Assembly (NCBI GenBank): GCA_947085305.1
Contig: CAMTVV010000016.1
Coordinates: 1 to 11,546, forward strand
Reading direction: 5' to 3'
Length of the DNA stretch: 11,546 nucleotides
Source: JAMCQB01 sp947085305
GTDB lineage: Bacteria; Nitrospirota; Thermodesulfovibrionia; Thermodesulfovibrionales; UBA9159
Numbering within the stretch: position 1 is the first letter of the stretch; each line of letters starts with the position of its first letter. The translations under genes and the position numbers were made by a program. The notes below the pieces were generated by a model. It was not told the origin of the DNA. It made no database searches and saw only the letters and a program-made list of their open reading frames with translations. Shown here piece after piece: positions 1 to 8,060 of the stretch.

Positions 1-153
1 AAGAGGCCCTCCAAACAGATGGTTCAGAAGCACCAGCGTCCCGTAGCTGCCGAAATAAAACCCCGGAACAATACCAAATACCAGAAATGCGATCCCTCCG
101 AGCGCTGCTCCCACCTTTGTCCCCATCCTTACCATCTCTTTCCTTGCTTTCAT
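1..153 (-). CDS. Small glycine-rich membrane protein, C-terminus cut by window edge
   Basis: The 51 visible codons run in frame to the window edge, so the gene is partial at its 3' end. The ATG at 153 is preceded by a strong AAGGAGGG ribosome site about 7 bases upstream. A short basic N-terminus (MKARKEMVRMG) leads into a hydrophobic, glycine-rich segment with a central F-G-I-V-P-G pattern and ends near LFGGPL. The same spacing of G, PG and LFG occurs in the gene at 202-522, so the two appear to be tandem paralogues or a heteromeric pair. The gap between them is only 48 bases, with no obvious terminator, so they are probably one transcript. Function is not recognisable; the basic N-terminus suggests a cytoplasmic N-in topology (inference). 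Confidence 0.6.
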   Translation of the reverse strand, partial: MKARKEMVRMGTKVGAALGGIAFLVFGIVPGFYFGSYGTLVLLNHLFGGPL

Positions 154-201
154 CGTCTTGCCCTCCTTTTCAATGTTCTTCCAGATACCCTGGGATGTCC
201 T

Positions 202-522
202 TTATTTACTCTTAACCTCTGCGGTCACTGGCCTGCCTGTCCTTAATGCATCAATCACATATCCGATAAGCCAGCCTGCCACTGTTGCGCCCGATATGAA
301 GACAATGCCTGATACCAATACTCCCAGAAGCATGGATACGCCAACAATCAGCCTCGGCAGAAGCGCAGAACTCACCGGCATCCCGAAAAGGCTCCCTGCT
401 ATGTTCAACCCCACTACCCCTCCGAGAAAAGAACCCGGCAGCAACCCTATCACTGCAAAGAGAACCAATCCTGCGCCTGCCCCTATGTATGCCATCTTTT
501 TTGCCATCTCTCCTGTTTTCAT
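202..522 (-). CDS. Small glycine-rich integral membrane protein (106 aa), function unknown
   Basis: A complete ORF with an AAAGGAGG ribosome site 8 bases before the ATG at 522, the best start; the in-frame ATG at codon 6 has no such site. After a basic start (MKTGEMAKKM) there is a hydrophobic stretch at residues 11-33, a second glycine-rich one at about 34-47, and a long hydrophobic block at 56-93 that could hold one long or two short membrane spans. The tail (RTGRPVTAEVKSK) is hydrophilic. Small-residue spacing (GAGAG, GGVVG) is typical of tightly packed helices. Residues 14-47 align with the neighbouring protein at 1-153. A promoter at 552-580 should drive both genes. I do not recognise the family. 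A holin-like or other small pore-forming role is possible, but nothing in the sequence specifically supports it. Confidence 0.7.
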   Translation of the reverse strand: MKTGEMAKKMAYIGAGAGLVLFAVIGLLPGSFLGGVVGLNIAGSLFGMPVSSALLPRLIVGVSMLLGVLVSGIVFISGATVAGWLIGYVIDALRTGRPVTAEVKSK

Positions 523-551
523 CTTCCTGTCCTCCTTTCTTTCGTCTTACC

Positions 552-580
552 AATATAAAAGCAGGTTCCATGCCAGACAA
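552..580 (-). promoter_or_regulatory. Sigma70-like promoter for the small membrane-protein pair
   Basis: Read on the minus strand, TTGTCT (580-575) is followed after exactly 17 bases by TATATT (557-552). Transcription would start near 545, leaving a leader of about 22 bases that contains the AAAGGAGG ribosome site of the gene ending at 522. This suggests the pair is not dependent on read-through from the HD-GYP gene upstream. No operator-like inverted repeat stands out. Confidence 0.5.
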
Positions 581-734
581 AAACAATTTGATTTTAAACG
601 ATATTTCTGATGAGGACTTTTGCAGAACTGAGAAAATGAGAGATTCGCTTTCGCAAAAATGCAAAAAAGAGGGGGAACATTATGAAGAAAGAGATCGTAT
701 AGAGGCTAGCTTACTTCAGCATACTCTTCACTGA
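570..734 (+). other. Open frame of 54 codons, possible gene remnant or chance ORF
   Basis: The frame from ATG 570 encodes an acidic/basic peptide beginning MPDKNNLILNDISDEDF. It overlaps the 3' end of the oppositely oriented HD-GYP gene by 29 bases, and its start lies inside the minus-strand promoter at 552-580. The N-terminal pattern (N-hydrophobic-hydrophobic-N..-I-S-D-E-D-F) loosely recalls the start of Crp/Fnr-type regulators, but no cyclic-nucleotide-binding domain follows, so it would at best be a decayed fragment. A second small signal in this stretch is ATG 682 with AGAGGGGG before it, followed by a stop after six codons. Probably not a functional gene. Confidence 0.15.
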
Positions 735-2034
735 TGTTAGTCAGGAAGATATCCACCAGTTCGGGGTCGAACTGTGTACCGGCATTCCTTCTCAATTCAT
801 CAAGTGCCTGCTGAAATCCACTGACCGGGGGCTCCACGTTCTGAAGGATCACTTTGCCGACTTTCTTATATGAGTTGCCGCTTATGATCGCGTCAAAAGC
901 TTCAGCGATATAGATCATCCTCGACTCCAGGGGAATGGACTCTCCTTTCAGCCCTGTGGGGTATCCGGTGCCATCATAGCGTTCATGATGATAAAGAATG
1001 ATGGGGGCGATATCCGCATAAAAATTGATCGGCTGAAGCATTTCATAGGCAAGACGAGGGTGTCTCTGGAATTCCTCAATGGATACCACGTCAGGGCCGA
1101 TTTTCAGGAAGCCGATATCATGGAGCAGGGATGCCCGGTACAATCTTTTTTTCTCGGATTCCGTCATGTTCAGGACACGGGCCATCAAGATGGTGTATTT
1201 TGCAACCCGTCTCGAATGCCCCTGCTTTTCGGGCATATTTTCCATGGCCTCGATGAGAATGTTGGTGAGATAAATCTCGTAGTTCTTTTCGTCCTCAATA
1301 AACCTTGCCCGTTCGATGGATATGGCGGCCTGCTCAGCAAAGTAGGATATGAACTCCTCATCCTCCGGCGTAAAGGGGCCTTCTTTCTTATTCACCAACT
1401 CCAGCACCCCGATGATTCCCTTGCCCGACCTCAGGGGGACGCAGAGCAGCGACTTCGTATCATAATCGGTTATCTTGTCCACCGAGGGATAAAACCTGCT
1501 GTCGTTCTTCACATCGTCAATTCTCACAGGACTGCCGTTATTCAAAACCCAGCCCGCAATACCTTCAGACCCGGGAAACGAAAATCCCGGGAGCTTCTTT
1601 GACTCGCGTCCCTTGACTATCTTGAAAACAAGATTCTCGCCTTCAAGGAGGAGGATGGAGCCCGCGTCCGCACCGGTAATCTCCAGGGAAACGTCCATGA
1701 TATTGTCTAGGAGCGTGTCACTATGGACTATTTCATGTACATTTTTTGTGGTGGTGAGGAGGGTGGTCAGCTTATAACTGTAATCTTCTATGGCTTTGAT
1801 GGCATTCCTGGACGCATTTCTTACCAGGAGTATGCCCAAAAAAATCAGCCCTGCAGTGATGGACAGGAGGGTGACCAGGGATTGTGAAGGGAGGTAATCA
1901 AGAAATGAATAAGTGAACCTGACAATTACAAAAAGAAGGACAAAGACAACAAGCAACACGATGGAGTTAACGATCCGGATCTTCTTCTTTATGGCTTCAA
2001 CCGCGTCTTCTTTGTATGCTGTGGAATTGGCCAT
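706..2034 (-). CDS. Membrane-anchored GAF / HD-GYP domain protein (putative c-di-GMP phosphodiesterase)
   Basis: 442 aa. Two membrane segments (about residues 21-40 and 53-71) anchor the protein, followed by a GAF sensor domain (about 104-244) and a C-terminal HD-GYP domain (about 260-430). HD-GYP enzymes hydrolyse cyclic-di-GMP (or cGAMP) to linear products at a di- or tri-metal centre. Visible candidate ligands are H273, H305-D306, H325 and H349-H350, and the GYP signature is intact (HHERYDGTGYP). Oddities: the usual HDIGK is HDIGF, the segment from H305 to H325 is about nine residues shorter than in typical members, and the aspartate of the usual A-D-x-F-D-A motif is E378 (AEAFDA). Activity is therefore plausible but not certain. 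The start at 2034 has GAGG six bases upstream and lies just below a strong promoter. It is divergent from addAB. No strong terminator is visible after the TAG. Confidence 0.88.
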   Translation of the reverse strand: MANSTAYKEDAVEAIKKKIRIVNSIVLLVVFVLLFVIVRFTYSFLDYLPSQSLVTLLSITAGLIFLGILLVRNASRNAIKAIEDYSYKLTTLLTTTKNVHEIVHSDTLLDNIMDVSLEITGADAGSILLLEGENLVFKIVKGRESKKLPGFSFPGSEGIAGWVLNNGSPVRIDDVKNDSRFYPSVDKITDYDTKSLLCVPLRSGKGIIGVLELVNKKEGPFTPEDEEFISYFAEQAAISIERARFIEDEKNYEIYLTNILIEAMENMPEKQGHSRRVAKYTILMARVLNMTESEKKRLYRASLLHDIGFLKIGPDVVSIEEFQRHPRLAYEMLQPINFYADIAPIILYHHERYDGTGYPTGLKGESIPLESRMIYIAEAFDAIISGNSYKKVGKVILQNVEPPVSGFQQALDELRRNAGTQFDPELVDIFLTNISEEYAEVS

Positions 2035-2050
2035 GCCCGCCTCAAAAAAT

Positions 2051-2079
2051 ATTATATATGAATCTCAGGAGGTATGCAA
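2051..2079 (-). promoter_or_regulatory. Sigma70 promoter of the HD-GYP gene
   Basis: On the minus strand, TTGCAT (2079-2074) is followed after 17 bases by a perfect TATAAT (2056-2051). Transcription should begin about seven bases on, near 2044, giving a leader of only about ten bases that starts almost at the GAGG ribosome site of the ATG at 2034. The -35 box lies close to the predicted -10 of the divergent addAB promoter, so RNA polymerase could probably not occupy both at once (inference). Confidence 0.65.
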
Positions 2080-2090
2080 CAAAAAAGGTA

Positions 2091-2099
2091 TGGTAAAAT
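2091..2099 (+). promoter_or_regulatory. Extended -10 promoter for addAB
   Basis: TGGTAAAAT fits the extended -10 form TGnTATAAT with one change. A -35 at the matching distance is poor (GGTATG at 2071-2076), which is tolerated for extended -10 promoters. Transcription would start near 2106, between the two candidate addA starts, supporting ATG 2122 over ATG 2074. Confidence 0.4.
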
Positions 2100-2121
2100 A
2101 TTCCATGAGCGGAGAGCGAGC

Positions 2122-5100
2122 ATGGCAGATTCGATTCTCATAAAAGATACAGAGATGCAATTTCCCCACTTCACGGTACTGAAGGCTTCTGCAGGCTCGG
2201 GCAAGACCCGCACCCTCACAAAGAGATTTGTCCAGTTCATCCTCTCTGAAAAGATCCCGCGTAATAGGCTGCGGAACATGCTGGCGGTAACCTTCTCGAA
2301 CAATGCCGCCAAGGAAATGAAGGAAAGGACTCTCTCATGGCTGAAGTCGGTCTATTTCGGCGAGGAGAAGGATTTAGCCGAACTCTCGCAGATAATCTCA
2401 CCGGACAGGGAGGAGGCAATGAAGAAGGCCGGCCTCCTGATAGAGGAAATCCTTGACAGTTACTCCGATTTCCAGGTCAAGACCATCGACAGCTTTATGA
2501 CCACTGTTTTCAAGGCCTCTGCCATTGACTTTGGATATAACCCTGACTTCGAGATCCTGATGAGCAATGACGCGCTCATGGAATACTCCTTTAACCTTTT
2601 TTTGCGCACCGTGAGGGAAGGGGGTTCCGAGGCAGCCTATCTTGAGGAGATCATCGACTTCCTCCTCGAGCAGAGAAGGGCTGAGGCAGCCTATCTCTGG
2701 GATCCTTCAACAGCCCTTCTTGATGAGATAAAGAAGATCTACCGGAAGCTTTCCTCCACAGGGAAAAGACTGAAGATGGCGGAGCACACCGCTGATCTGA
2801 AAAGGGTGAAGGAGAGGATAACCGAAGTCATCGAAGCTATAGAAAATGAGATCGAGGGCTCAGGGCTGAAAAGGCACGGAGGTTCGTCTTACAAAACGAT
2901 CCTTCCCCTGGTAAGGGCGAAAAGCTTTCCTGACCTTATCGGCAAGACCTTTGCCAACCCGCCTGTAACAAAACCACAGAAAGGCGGCGGGCAGGCCGCC
3001 TATGAACGGATAATCGGGCTGTGGTCCGACACAATTGAGCTCATTCACCGGTTCGCAGTCTTGTACGCCCGTTCCCGCTGCATGCCCTATGTGAAGGCGT
3101 ATGATGCCTTCAGCAGGACCGTAGAGACAGCCAAGAGGCAGCAGGGCAAGGTCTTCATCGAGGATATCAATATGCATCTTGCTGAGTACCTCAGCAGCGC
3201 TATAGTCCCGGATGTCTATTTCCGCATCGGCGATTCGGTCTTCCATTTCCTCATTGACGAATTCCAGGATACCTCACCCATCCAGTGGAAGAATCTTTTC
3301 CCTCTCATCGAGAACTCCCTTTCCCAGGGTGGAAGCCTCTTTGCAGTGGGGGACACGAAACAGGCCATTTATGGCTTCCGCAACGCCGACTACACTATCA
3401 TGAAAGGGCTGGAGGCGGATAATCCCTTCCTGTCGGCAAAGCATGAGGTGAAGGAGCTCGACACGAACTACAGAAGCGGGAAGAGGATCCTCGAGTTCAA
3501 TGAGAAGGTCTTTAAAGAAAAGGTCGCCGGGAGCGACGCATACAGAGAGGCAGGGGAGAGAAGCGGGCTTACCTCATACATTCAGAGGCCAAAGGAAGAG
3601 GGAAGCGACGGATATGCAGAGGTATTGCTCCTGGAAAGGAACGATGAAGATCCTCCGGAGAGGGGTGAGATTCAGGCCCTCATTGAAGGGCTCCGGAGAC
3701 GGGGATACTGCTACGGCGATATTGCTGTCCTGACCCAGACGAATGAAGATGCGGTGATGACCACCGGCTGGCTGAATGAAAGGGATATCCGTTTCATCTC
3801 ATTCAGCAGCCTCGATGTGAGGAGGCGGAAGATCACCGGCGAGATCGTGGCCCTTCTGAACTTCCTTGATTCACCCACCGATGACTTTTCCTTCGGGACC
3901 TTCATCCTCGGGGAGGTCTTTGCAAAGGCCCTTTTGAAGGATCAGGGAACCGGTATCGAAAGGCTGAGGGAATTCTGCTTTTCGCATAGAAAGAAACCGC
4001 CCCTCTATAAGGCATTCGAGAAGGAGTTCGGCGACCTCTGGAAGCGCTGCTTTGAGGGACTTTTCAGGGCTTCGGGGTTTCTTCCCCTCTACGACCTGGT
4101 CACCGAGATCTTTGCGGTCTTCAAGGTCTTTGAAAATATTCCGGAAGAGGAGGCGACCCTTGTGAAGATCCTCGAGGTGGTGAAGGACTACGAGGGGGCA
4201 GGGTTCAACAGCCTCAAGGATTTTCTTGAAACCGCATCACGGGACAACGGCGAGTCCGAATGGGACATGGCTGTTCCAAAGGGCGCCGATGCCGTACAGG
4301 TGATGACCATACACAAAGCAAAGGGACTGGAATTTCCCGTGGCCATCGTGTTGCTTTATGAAGTGAGGAACAGGGGTTTTGAGTATATCATCGAGGAAGA
4401 TGTTGATTCTGTCGCCCTTGTGAAGATCAATAAACCCATAGCAGCCTGCGACGAAAGCCTTCGGCGCCTCTATGACGGAGAAAGGATGAAGGAGCTGGTG
4501 AACAGGTTGAACAGCCTTTATGTTGGTTTCACCCGTCCGGAACAGGAGCTCTATGTGATCGGTGTCGGAAGCGATGATAAGAGATACCCCCTCGACCTGC
4601 TCCCTGCTGAGGAGTATCCTCCTTCAGTGAAACCTGAAAGGGGCGCTGGAAAGCTATCAGGTGATATAGGCGCTCCTGCCCCATGCCCCCTTCTTCACCG
4701 CCACAGGCAGATGGAATTCCCTGCCGGTTCCGAGGAGTTCATGACTCTGGAGGAAAAGCGGCGGGGTGAATTCATTCACAGGGTGTTGTTCTTTATCGAT
4801 TACATGAAGTACGGCTTTGAAAGGGAGCTGTCTGAAATCATAGGGCGGGTCAGGAATGATATGGGAATTGATTATCCCGGTGAAGAAGTAAAAAAGGTCA
4901 TCATGGCAGTGATGGAGCATAAGGAGACAGGAGCATATTTCAGGGAGGCCCCTGGAAGGGAGATCAGGAAGGAACAGGAATATTCGGACGGTTCCGGCAA
5001 GCTCTTCAGGATGGACCGGGTGGTCATCGACACTGAACGTATCACTGTCATCGATTTCAAGACAGGGCAAAAAAGGGAAGCCCGTGAAAAATACAGAACC

Positions 5101-5205
5101 CAGATGAACAACTATATGAAAATACTCGGAGAGGTCTATTCCGGGAAGGCTGTTCTGGGCGTCATCTCCTTCGTTGACCTTGGCGAGGTCGAAAAGCTAG
5201 GATGA
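2122..5205 (+). CDS. addA: AddA-type helicase-nuclease (RecB-like, UvrD superfamily 1A)
   Basis: 1027 aa from ATG 2122. This is the motor and nuclease subunit of the AddAB (RexAB) complex, which unwinds and resects double-strand breaks to load RecA. In order: Walker A ASAGSGKT (22-29), Walker B LIDEFQDT (377-384), GDTKQAIYGFR (410-420), motif IV DTNYRSGKRIL (447-457), motif V TIHKAKGLEFP (from about 729) and motif VI LYVGFTRPEQEL (from 799). The C-terminus is a RecB-family PD-(D/E)xK nuclease with H886, D965 and D978-F-K980, so both activities look intact. Start choice: ATG 2122 has GGAGAG upstream at workable spacing. ATG 2074 sits directly against AGGAGG (too close), precedes the likely transcription start and falls in the divergent promoter. 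The protein is somewhat shorter than B. subtilis AddA (about 1230 aa). Its stop overlaps addB by 4 bases. A divergent RecB/UvrD-like helicase is the only real alternative, and the partner gene makes AddA much more likely. Confidence 0.9.
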   Translation: MADSILIKDTEMQFPHFTVLKASAGSGKTRTLTKRFVQFILSEKIPRNRLRNMLAVTFSNNAAKEMKERTLSWLKSVYFGEEKDLAELSQIISPDREEAMKKAGLLIEEILDSYSDFQVKTIDSFMTTVFKASAIDFGYNPDFEILMSNDALMEYSFNLFLRTVREGGSEAAYLEEIIDFLLEQRRAEAAYLWDPSTALLDEIKKIYRKLSSTGKRLKMAEHTADLKRVKERITEVIEAIENEIEGSGLKRHGGSSYKTILPLVRAKSFPDLIGKTFANPPVTKPQKGGGQAAYERIIGLWSDTIELIHRFAVLYARSRCMPYVKAYDAFSRTVETAKRQQGKVFIEDINMHLAEYLSSAIVPDVYFRIGDSVFHFLIDEFQDTSPIQWKNLFPLIENSLSQGGSLFAVGDTKQAIYGFRNADYTIMKGLEADNPFLSAKHEVKELDTNYRSGKRILEFNEKVFKEKVAGSDAYREAGERSGLTSYIQRPKEEGSDGYAEVLLLERNDEDPPERGEIQALIEGLRRRGYCYGDIAVLTQTNEDAVMTTGWLNERDIRFISFSSLDVRRRKITGEIVALLNFLDSPTDDFSFGTFILGEVFAKALLKDQGTGIERLREFCFSHRKKPPLYKAFEKEFGDLWKRCFEGLFRASGFLPLYDLVTEIFAVFKVFENIPEEEATLVKILEVVKDYEGAGFNSLKDFLETASRDNGESEWDMAVPKGADAVQVMTIHKAKGLEFPVAIVLLYEVRNRGFEYIIEEDVDSVALVKINKPIAACDESLRRLYDGERMKELVNRLNSLYVGFTRPEQELYVIGVGSDDKRYPLDLLPAEEYPPSVKPERGAGKLSGDIGAPAPCPLLHRHRQMEFPAGSEEFMTLEEKRRGEFIHRVLFFIDYMKYGFERELSEIIGRVRNDMGIDYPGEEVKKVIMAVMEHKETGAYFREAPGREIRKEQEYSDGSGKLFRMDRVVIDTERITVIDFKTGQKREAREKYRTQMNNYMKILGEVYSGKAVLGVISFVDLGEVEKLG

Positions 5206-8024
5206 AGACGCTGATCATCCCCCCTGAACTGAGCATAATTGAAGAGATCGTTGCCTGGATGAAAGGGGCTGCGAGGGATTACTCATCCACTGCAATCATC
5301 TTCCCGGGCAAAAGACCGTCTCATTTCCTCAGAAAGGCTCTGGCTGACAGGGTCGGTTCGAGCTTTATTCCGCCTTCTGTATTTTCGATGGATGAGTTTG
5401 TGGATTTCCTCTATGAGGAACTGACTCCGGGAAGGAAGCTCGAGTCCATAGACGCAGTGGCTCTTCTTTACGAAATCCACAGGAAGGCTTCAAAACCCCT
5501 TGGGGGGACCGGTTTCATGACCCCTGACAGTTTCTTTTCCCTTGGCCTGAAGATATACCGCGATATAGAAGAGCTGACCATTGAGGGCATCAACCCCCAT
5601 ATGGTGAAGGGGATCGAGTCTCTCATTGATGAGGGCATACCTGAGATGACGAGGAACAGGTTCCAGAACCTCTCCTTTTTCTATGAAGCATTCTATAAGG
5701 AGCTGGATGCACCGGGCTTCTCCACCAGGGCAAAAAGATATTGGGTTGCCGCTGAAAGAGTGGATGAAGCGAACCTGGACAGATACGAAAGGATTATCTT
5801 CGCGGGCTTTTTTGCTCTCACCCGGGCGGAAAAGGCGCTCTTCAGCAAGCTCCTTGCACGGGACAATACCGTCTTCGTCTTTCAGGAGGGCACGGGCCTT
5901 AGGGAAAAACTTAAGGAGCTGGGGATCAGCGCCGAGTTTCCGGAAAAGGGAGACACTGAAACTGAAGTGCGCTTTTACAGAAGTCCTGACGCCCACGGCC
6001 AGGTCCTTGCCCTCGGGAACGCGCTTGAAAAAGGAGAGGGTCCCCTTGACGAAAATACAGTCATTGTCCTTCCGTCATCAGAGACCCTCTTCCCTCTCAT
6101 ACGCCAGGGGCTCTCGGCAATGCATGAGGACAGCTACAATGTGTCCATGGGATATCCCCTCTACCGCACCCCGGTTTTCGGCTTTCTGAACAACCTCATG
6201 GAGCTGGTCACCTCCATGGATGGGGACCGCGTCTATATCCCCGACTATCTGAAATTCGTCCTCCATCCTTACACAAAGAACATCTATTACCGGGGAAAAT
6301 CAGAAACCACAAGGATCCTTTTCCATGCTGTGGAGGAAGAACTCCTGAAGCACAAAGCAAAGTCCTTCATCACCCTTGCCGAGCTCGAGGAAAACGGCAA
6401 GCTTTTTGAAGAGGTCATGAGAAAATTGCCGAAGGATGAAAAGGGGATAACAGCAGAGCGCCTCAGGGAGCATCTGAAGGCTATCCACAAAAGCATTATC
6501 CAGGGGTTTCTCTCCTTCGAGGACGTCAGGGATTTTGCAGGAAAGTGCAGCGAGGTTCTCATCCATATTTTCAACAACAGCACTGCGCGGCTTCACCCCC
6601 TCTTTTATCCTTTTTCCGAATCTTTCATAACAGCCCTTGACCTTCTATCCCGGTCGCTCATGAAGGACATCGCCTTTAAAGAGAGGTCCAGCTATTTCAC
6701 CTTTTTCAGAAAATATATCATGACCTGCCACACCCCTTTTGCAGGCACGCCGGTAAGGGGACTGCAGGTCCTCGGGTTCCTCGAGACGAGGAACTTGAAG
6801 TTCGAGCGGGTATTTGTCCTGGACGCCAATGAAGAGGTCCTTCCCGATACCCGAAAGGAAGAGACGTTTCTCCCCTTCAAGGCCCGGGAGAGACTGGGAC
6901 TCCCTACTTATATTGACAGGGACAGGCTCATTGCCTATTATTTCGATATCCTTCTCAAAGGGGCAAAGGAGGTCCACCTCTTCTTCATCGAAAACGACAA
7001 AACAGAGCGGTCAAGGTTTGTGGAGAAACTCCTATGGGAAAAACAGAAGAGGGACAGAGCTACAGACACAAAACCCTACATCATACCGATCCAGTATCAG
7101 ATAAATCTTGTGAACAAGGCCCCTGAATCCATCCCTAAAACCGATGATATCATCGCTTTCCTCAAGGACTTTGCCTATAGCGCAACCACAATGAATCAGT
7201 ATCTCAGATGCCCCCTCCAGTTTTACTATGCCACGGCGCTGGGGATCAGCAGGAAAGAGGAGATAACCGGGGATATTGAAAGGGATGATCTGGGAAACTT
7301 TGTCCATACTGTCCTGAGACAGTACTTTTCCGGCAAAAAGGGGAGGCCCTTAAAAGAGAAAGACATGGAGCTCGGTGAAATGGACATTCTCATCGAAGGG
7401 CTTTTTGAGAGGGTGTACGGCAAAGACCCCTCAGGCGCCGTCTATCTCCTGAAGAGGCAGGTCAAAAGACATATGAAGGATTTCATCAGGGATTACTACA
7501 TTCCTCTTGTGAAGGAAAAGACCGTGACCGTTCTCGAAAGCGAAGAGACCATACAGGTGAAAATGGAGTCCTTTCTTCTGAAGGGGAGGCTGGACAGTGT
7601 TGAGCAGAGAGATGACAAGACCGTGATCGTAGATTATAAAACGGGTTCAAATCAAAACCCTCTCAGGATAAACATGGAAAAGCTCGATCTTGAACAGAGG
7701 GAGACCTGGGACAAGGCAATAGGAAACCTTCAGCTTCCTTTTTACCTGCTGCTTTACTCTGAGAAGAAGAAAAGGACCATCAGCGAGCTCAATGCCCTCT
7801 TTCTGCTCATCGGCCGTTCAAAGATAAGCAGGGAGATAGAGTTGCCCCTCTTTGACGGTTCATCTCCGGCTGAGACGTTTGAGCCGCTAAAAACGGTGAT
7901 CCTTAAGCTCCTCAAGGAAATAACCGATCCCCGGATCCCTTTTATCCCGGCTTCCGACAGAAAAAAGGCATGCCCCTCATGCGATTTTCAGTATATCTGC
8001 GGCACCCAGTGGATTGTTGAATAA
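5202..8024 (+). CDS. addB: AddB-type nuclease subunit (inactivated helicase fold, Fe-S nuclease)
   Basis: 940 aa, the partner of AddA. The N-terminus (AIIFPGKRPSHFLRKAL, then PPSVFSMDEF) has the AddB-type opening but no Walker A, as in AddB proteins whose helicase is inactive. A conserved AddB block GLQVLGFLETRNLKF occurs near residues 520-534. The C-terminal nuclease shows H702, D798 and D811-Y-K813 (VDYKTG). Four cysteines, C670 (YLRCPLQFYY) and C924-x2-C927-x5-C933, match the iron-sulphur staple of AddB/Cas4-type nucleases. In the known complex AddA and AddB each cut one strand and the AddB helicase fold reads Chi; which Chi sequence applies here cannot be told. The start is the ATGA overlap with the addA stop, pointing to translational coupling; the local ribosome site is weak. 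No clear terminator follows directly, but a long palindrome begins 36 bases downstream. Confidence 0.87.
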   Translation: MKTLIIPPELSIIEEIVAWMKGAARDYSSTAIIFPGKRPSHFLRKALADRVGSSFIPPSVFSMDEFVDFLYEELTPGRKLESIDAVALLYEIHRKASKPLGGTGFMTPDSFFSLGLKIYRDIEELTIEGINPHMVKGIESLIDEGIPEMTRNRFQNLSFFYEAFYKELDAPGFSTRAKRYWVAAERVDEANLDRYERIIFAGFFALTRAEKALFSKLLARDNTVFVFQEGTGLREKLKELGISAEFPEKGDTETEVRFYRSPDAHGQVLALGNALEKGEGPLDENTVIVLPSSETLFPLIRQGLSAMHEDSYNVSMGYPLYRTPVFGFLNNLMELVTSMDGDRVYIPDYLKFVLHPYTKNIYYRGKSETTRILFHAVEEELLKHKAKSFITLAELEENGKLFEEVMRKLPKDEKGITAERLREHLKAIHKSIIQGFLSFEDVRDFAGKCSEVLIHIFNNSTARLHPLFYPFSESFITALDLLSRSLMKDIAFKERSSYFTFFRKYIMTCHTPFAGTPVRGLQVLGFLETRNLKFERVFVLDANEEVLPDTRKEETFLPFKARERLGLPTYIDRDRLIAYYFDILLKGAKEVHLFFIENDKTERSRFVEKLLWEKQKRDRATDTKPYIIPIQYQINLVNKAPESIPKTDDIIAFLKDFAYSATTMNQYLRCPLQFYYATALGISRKEEITGDIERDDLGNFVHTVLRQYFSGKKGRPLKEKDMELGEMDILIEGLFERVYGKDPSGAVYLLKRQVKRHMKDFIRDYYIPLVKEKTVTVLESEETIQVKMESFLLKGRLDSVEQRDDKTVIVDYKTGSNQNPLRINMEKLDLEQRETWDKAIGNLQLPFYLLLYSEKKKRTISELNALFLLIGRSKISREIELPLFDGSSPAETFEPLKTVILKLLKEITDPRIPFIPASDRKKACPSCDFQYICGTQWIVE

Positions 8025-8060
8025 CCTCGCTTTTTTCCATTATTAATGCCTGTAATATTA

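Noticed and set aside
985..1602. Plus-strand open frame (205 codons) opposite the HD-GYP gene
   Set aside because: It is antisense to the GAF and HD-GYP domains, whose motifs are intact on the minus strand, and has no ribosome site or recognisable domain.
2074..2121. Upstream start (ATG 2074) for addA
   Set aside because: AGGAGG directly abuts this ATG, too close to function; it lies inside the divergent HD-GYP promoter and before the likely addAB transcription start. ATG 2122 has a properly spaced GGAGAG.
2629..2696. 14-base exact direct repeat (GAGGCAGCCTATCT) inside addA
   Set aside because: It encodes EAAYL twice, 18 residues apart, in a helical region of an otherwise normal protein; best explained as local chance or small duplication, not an element.
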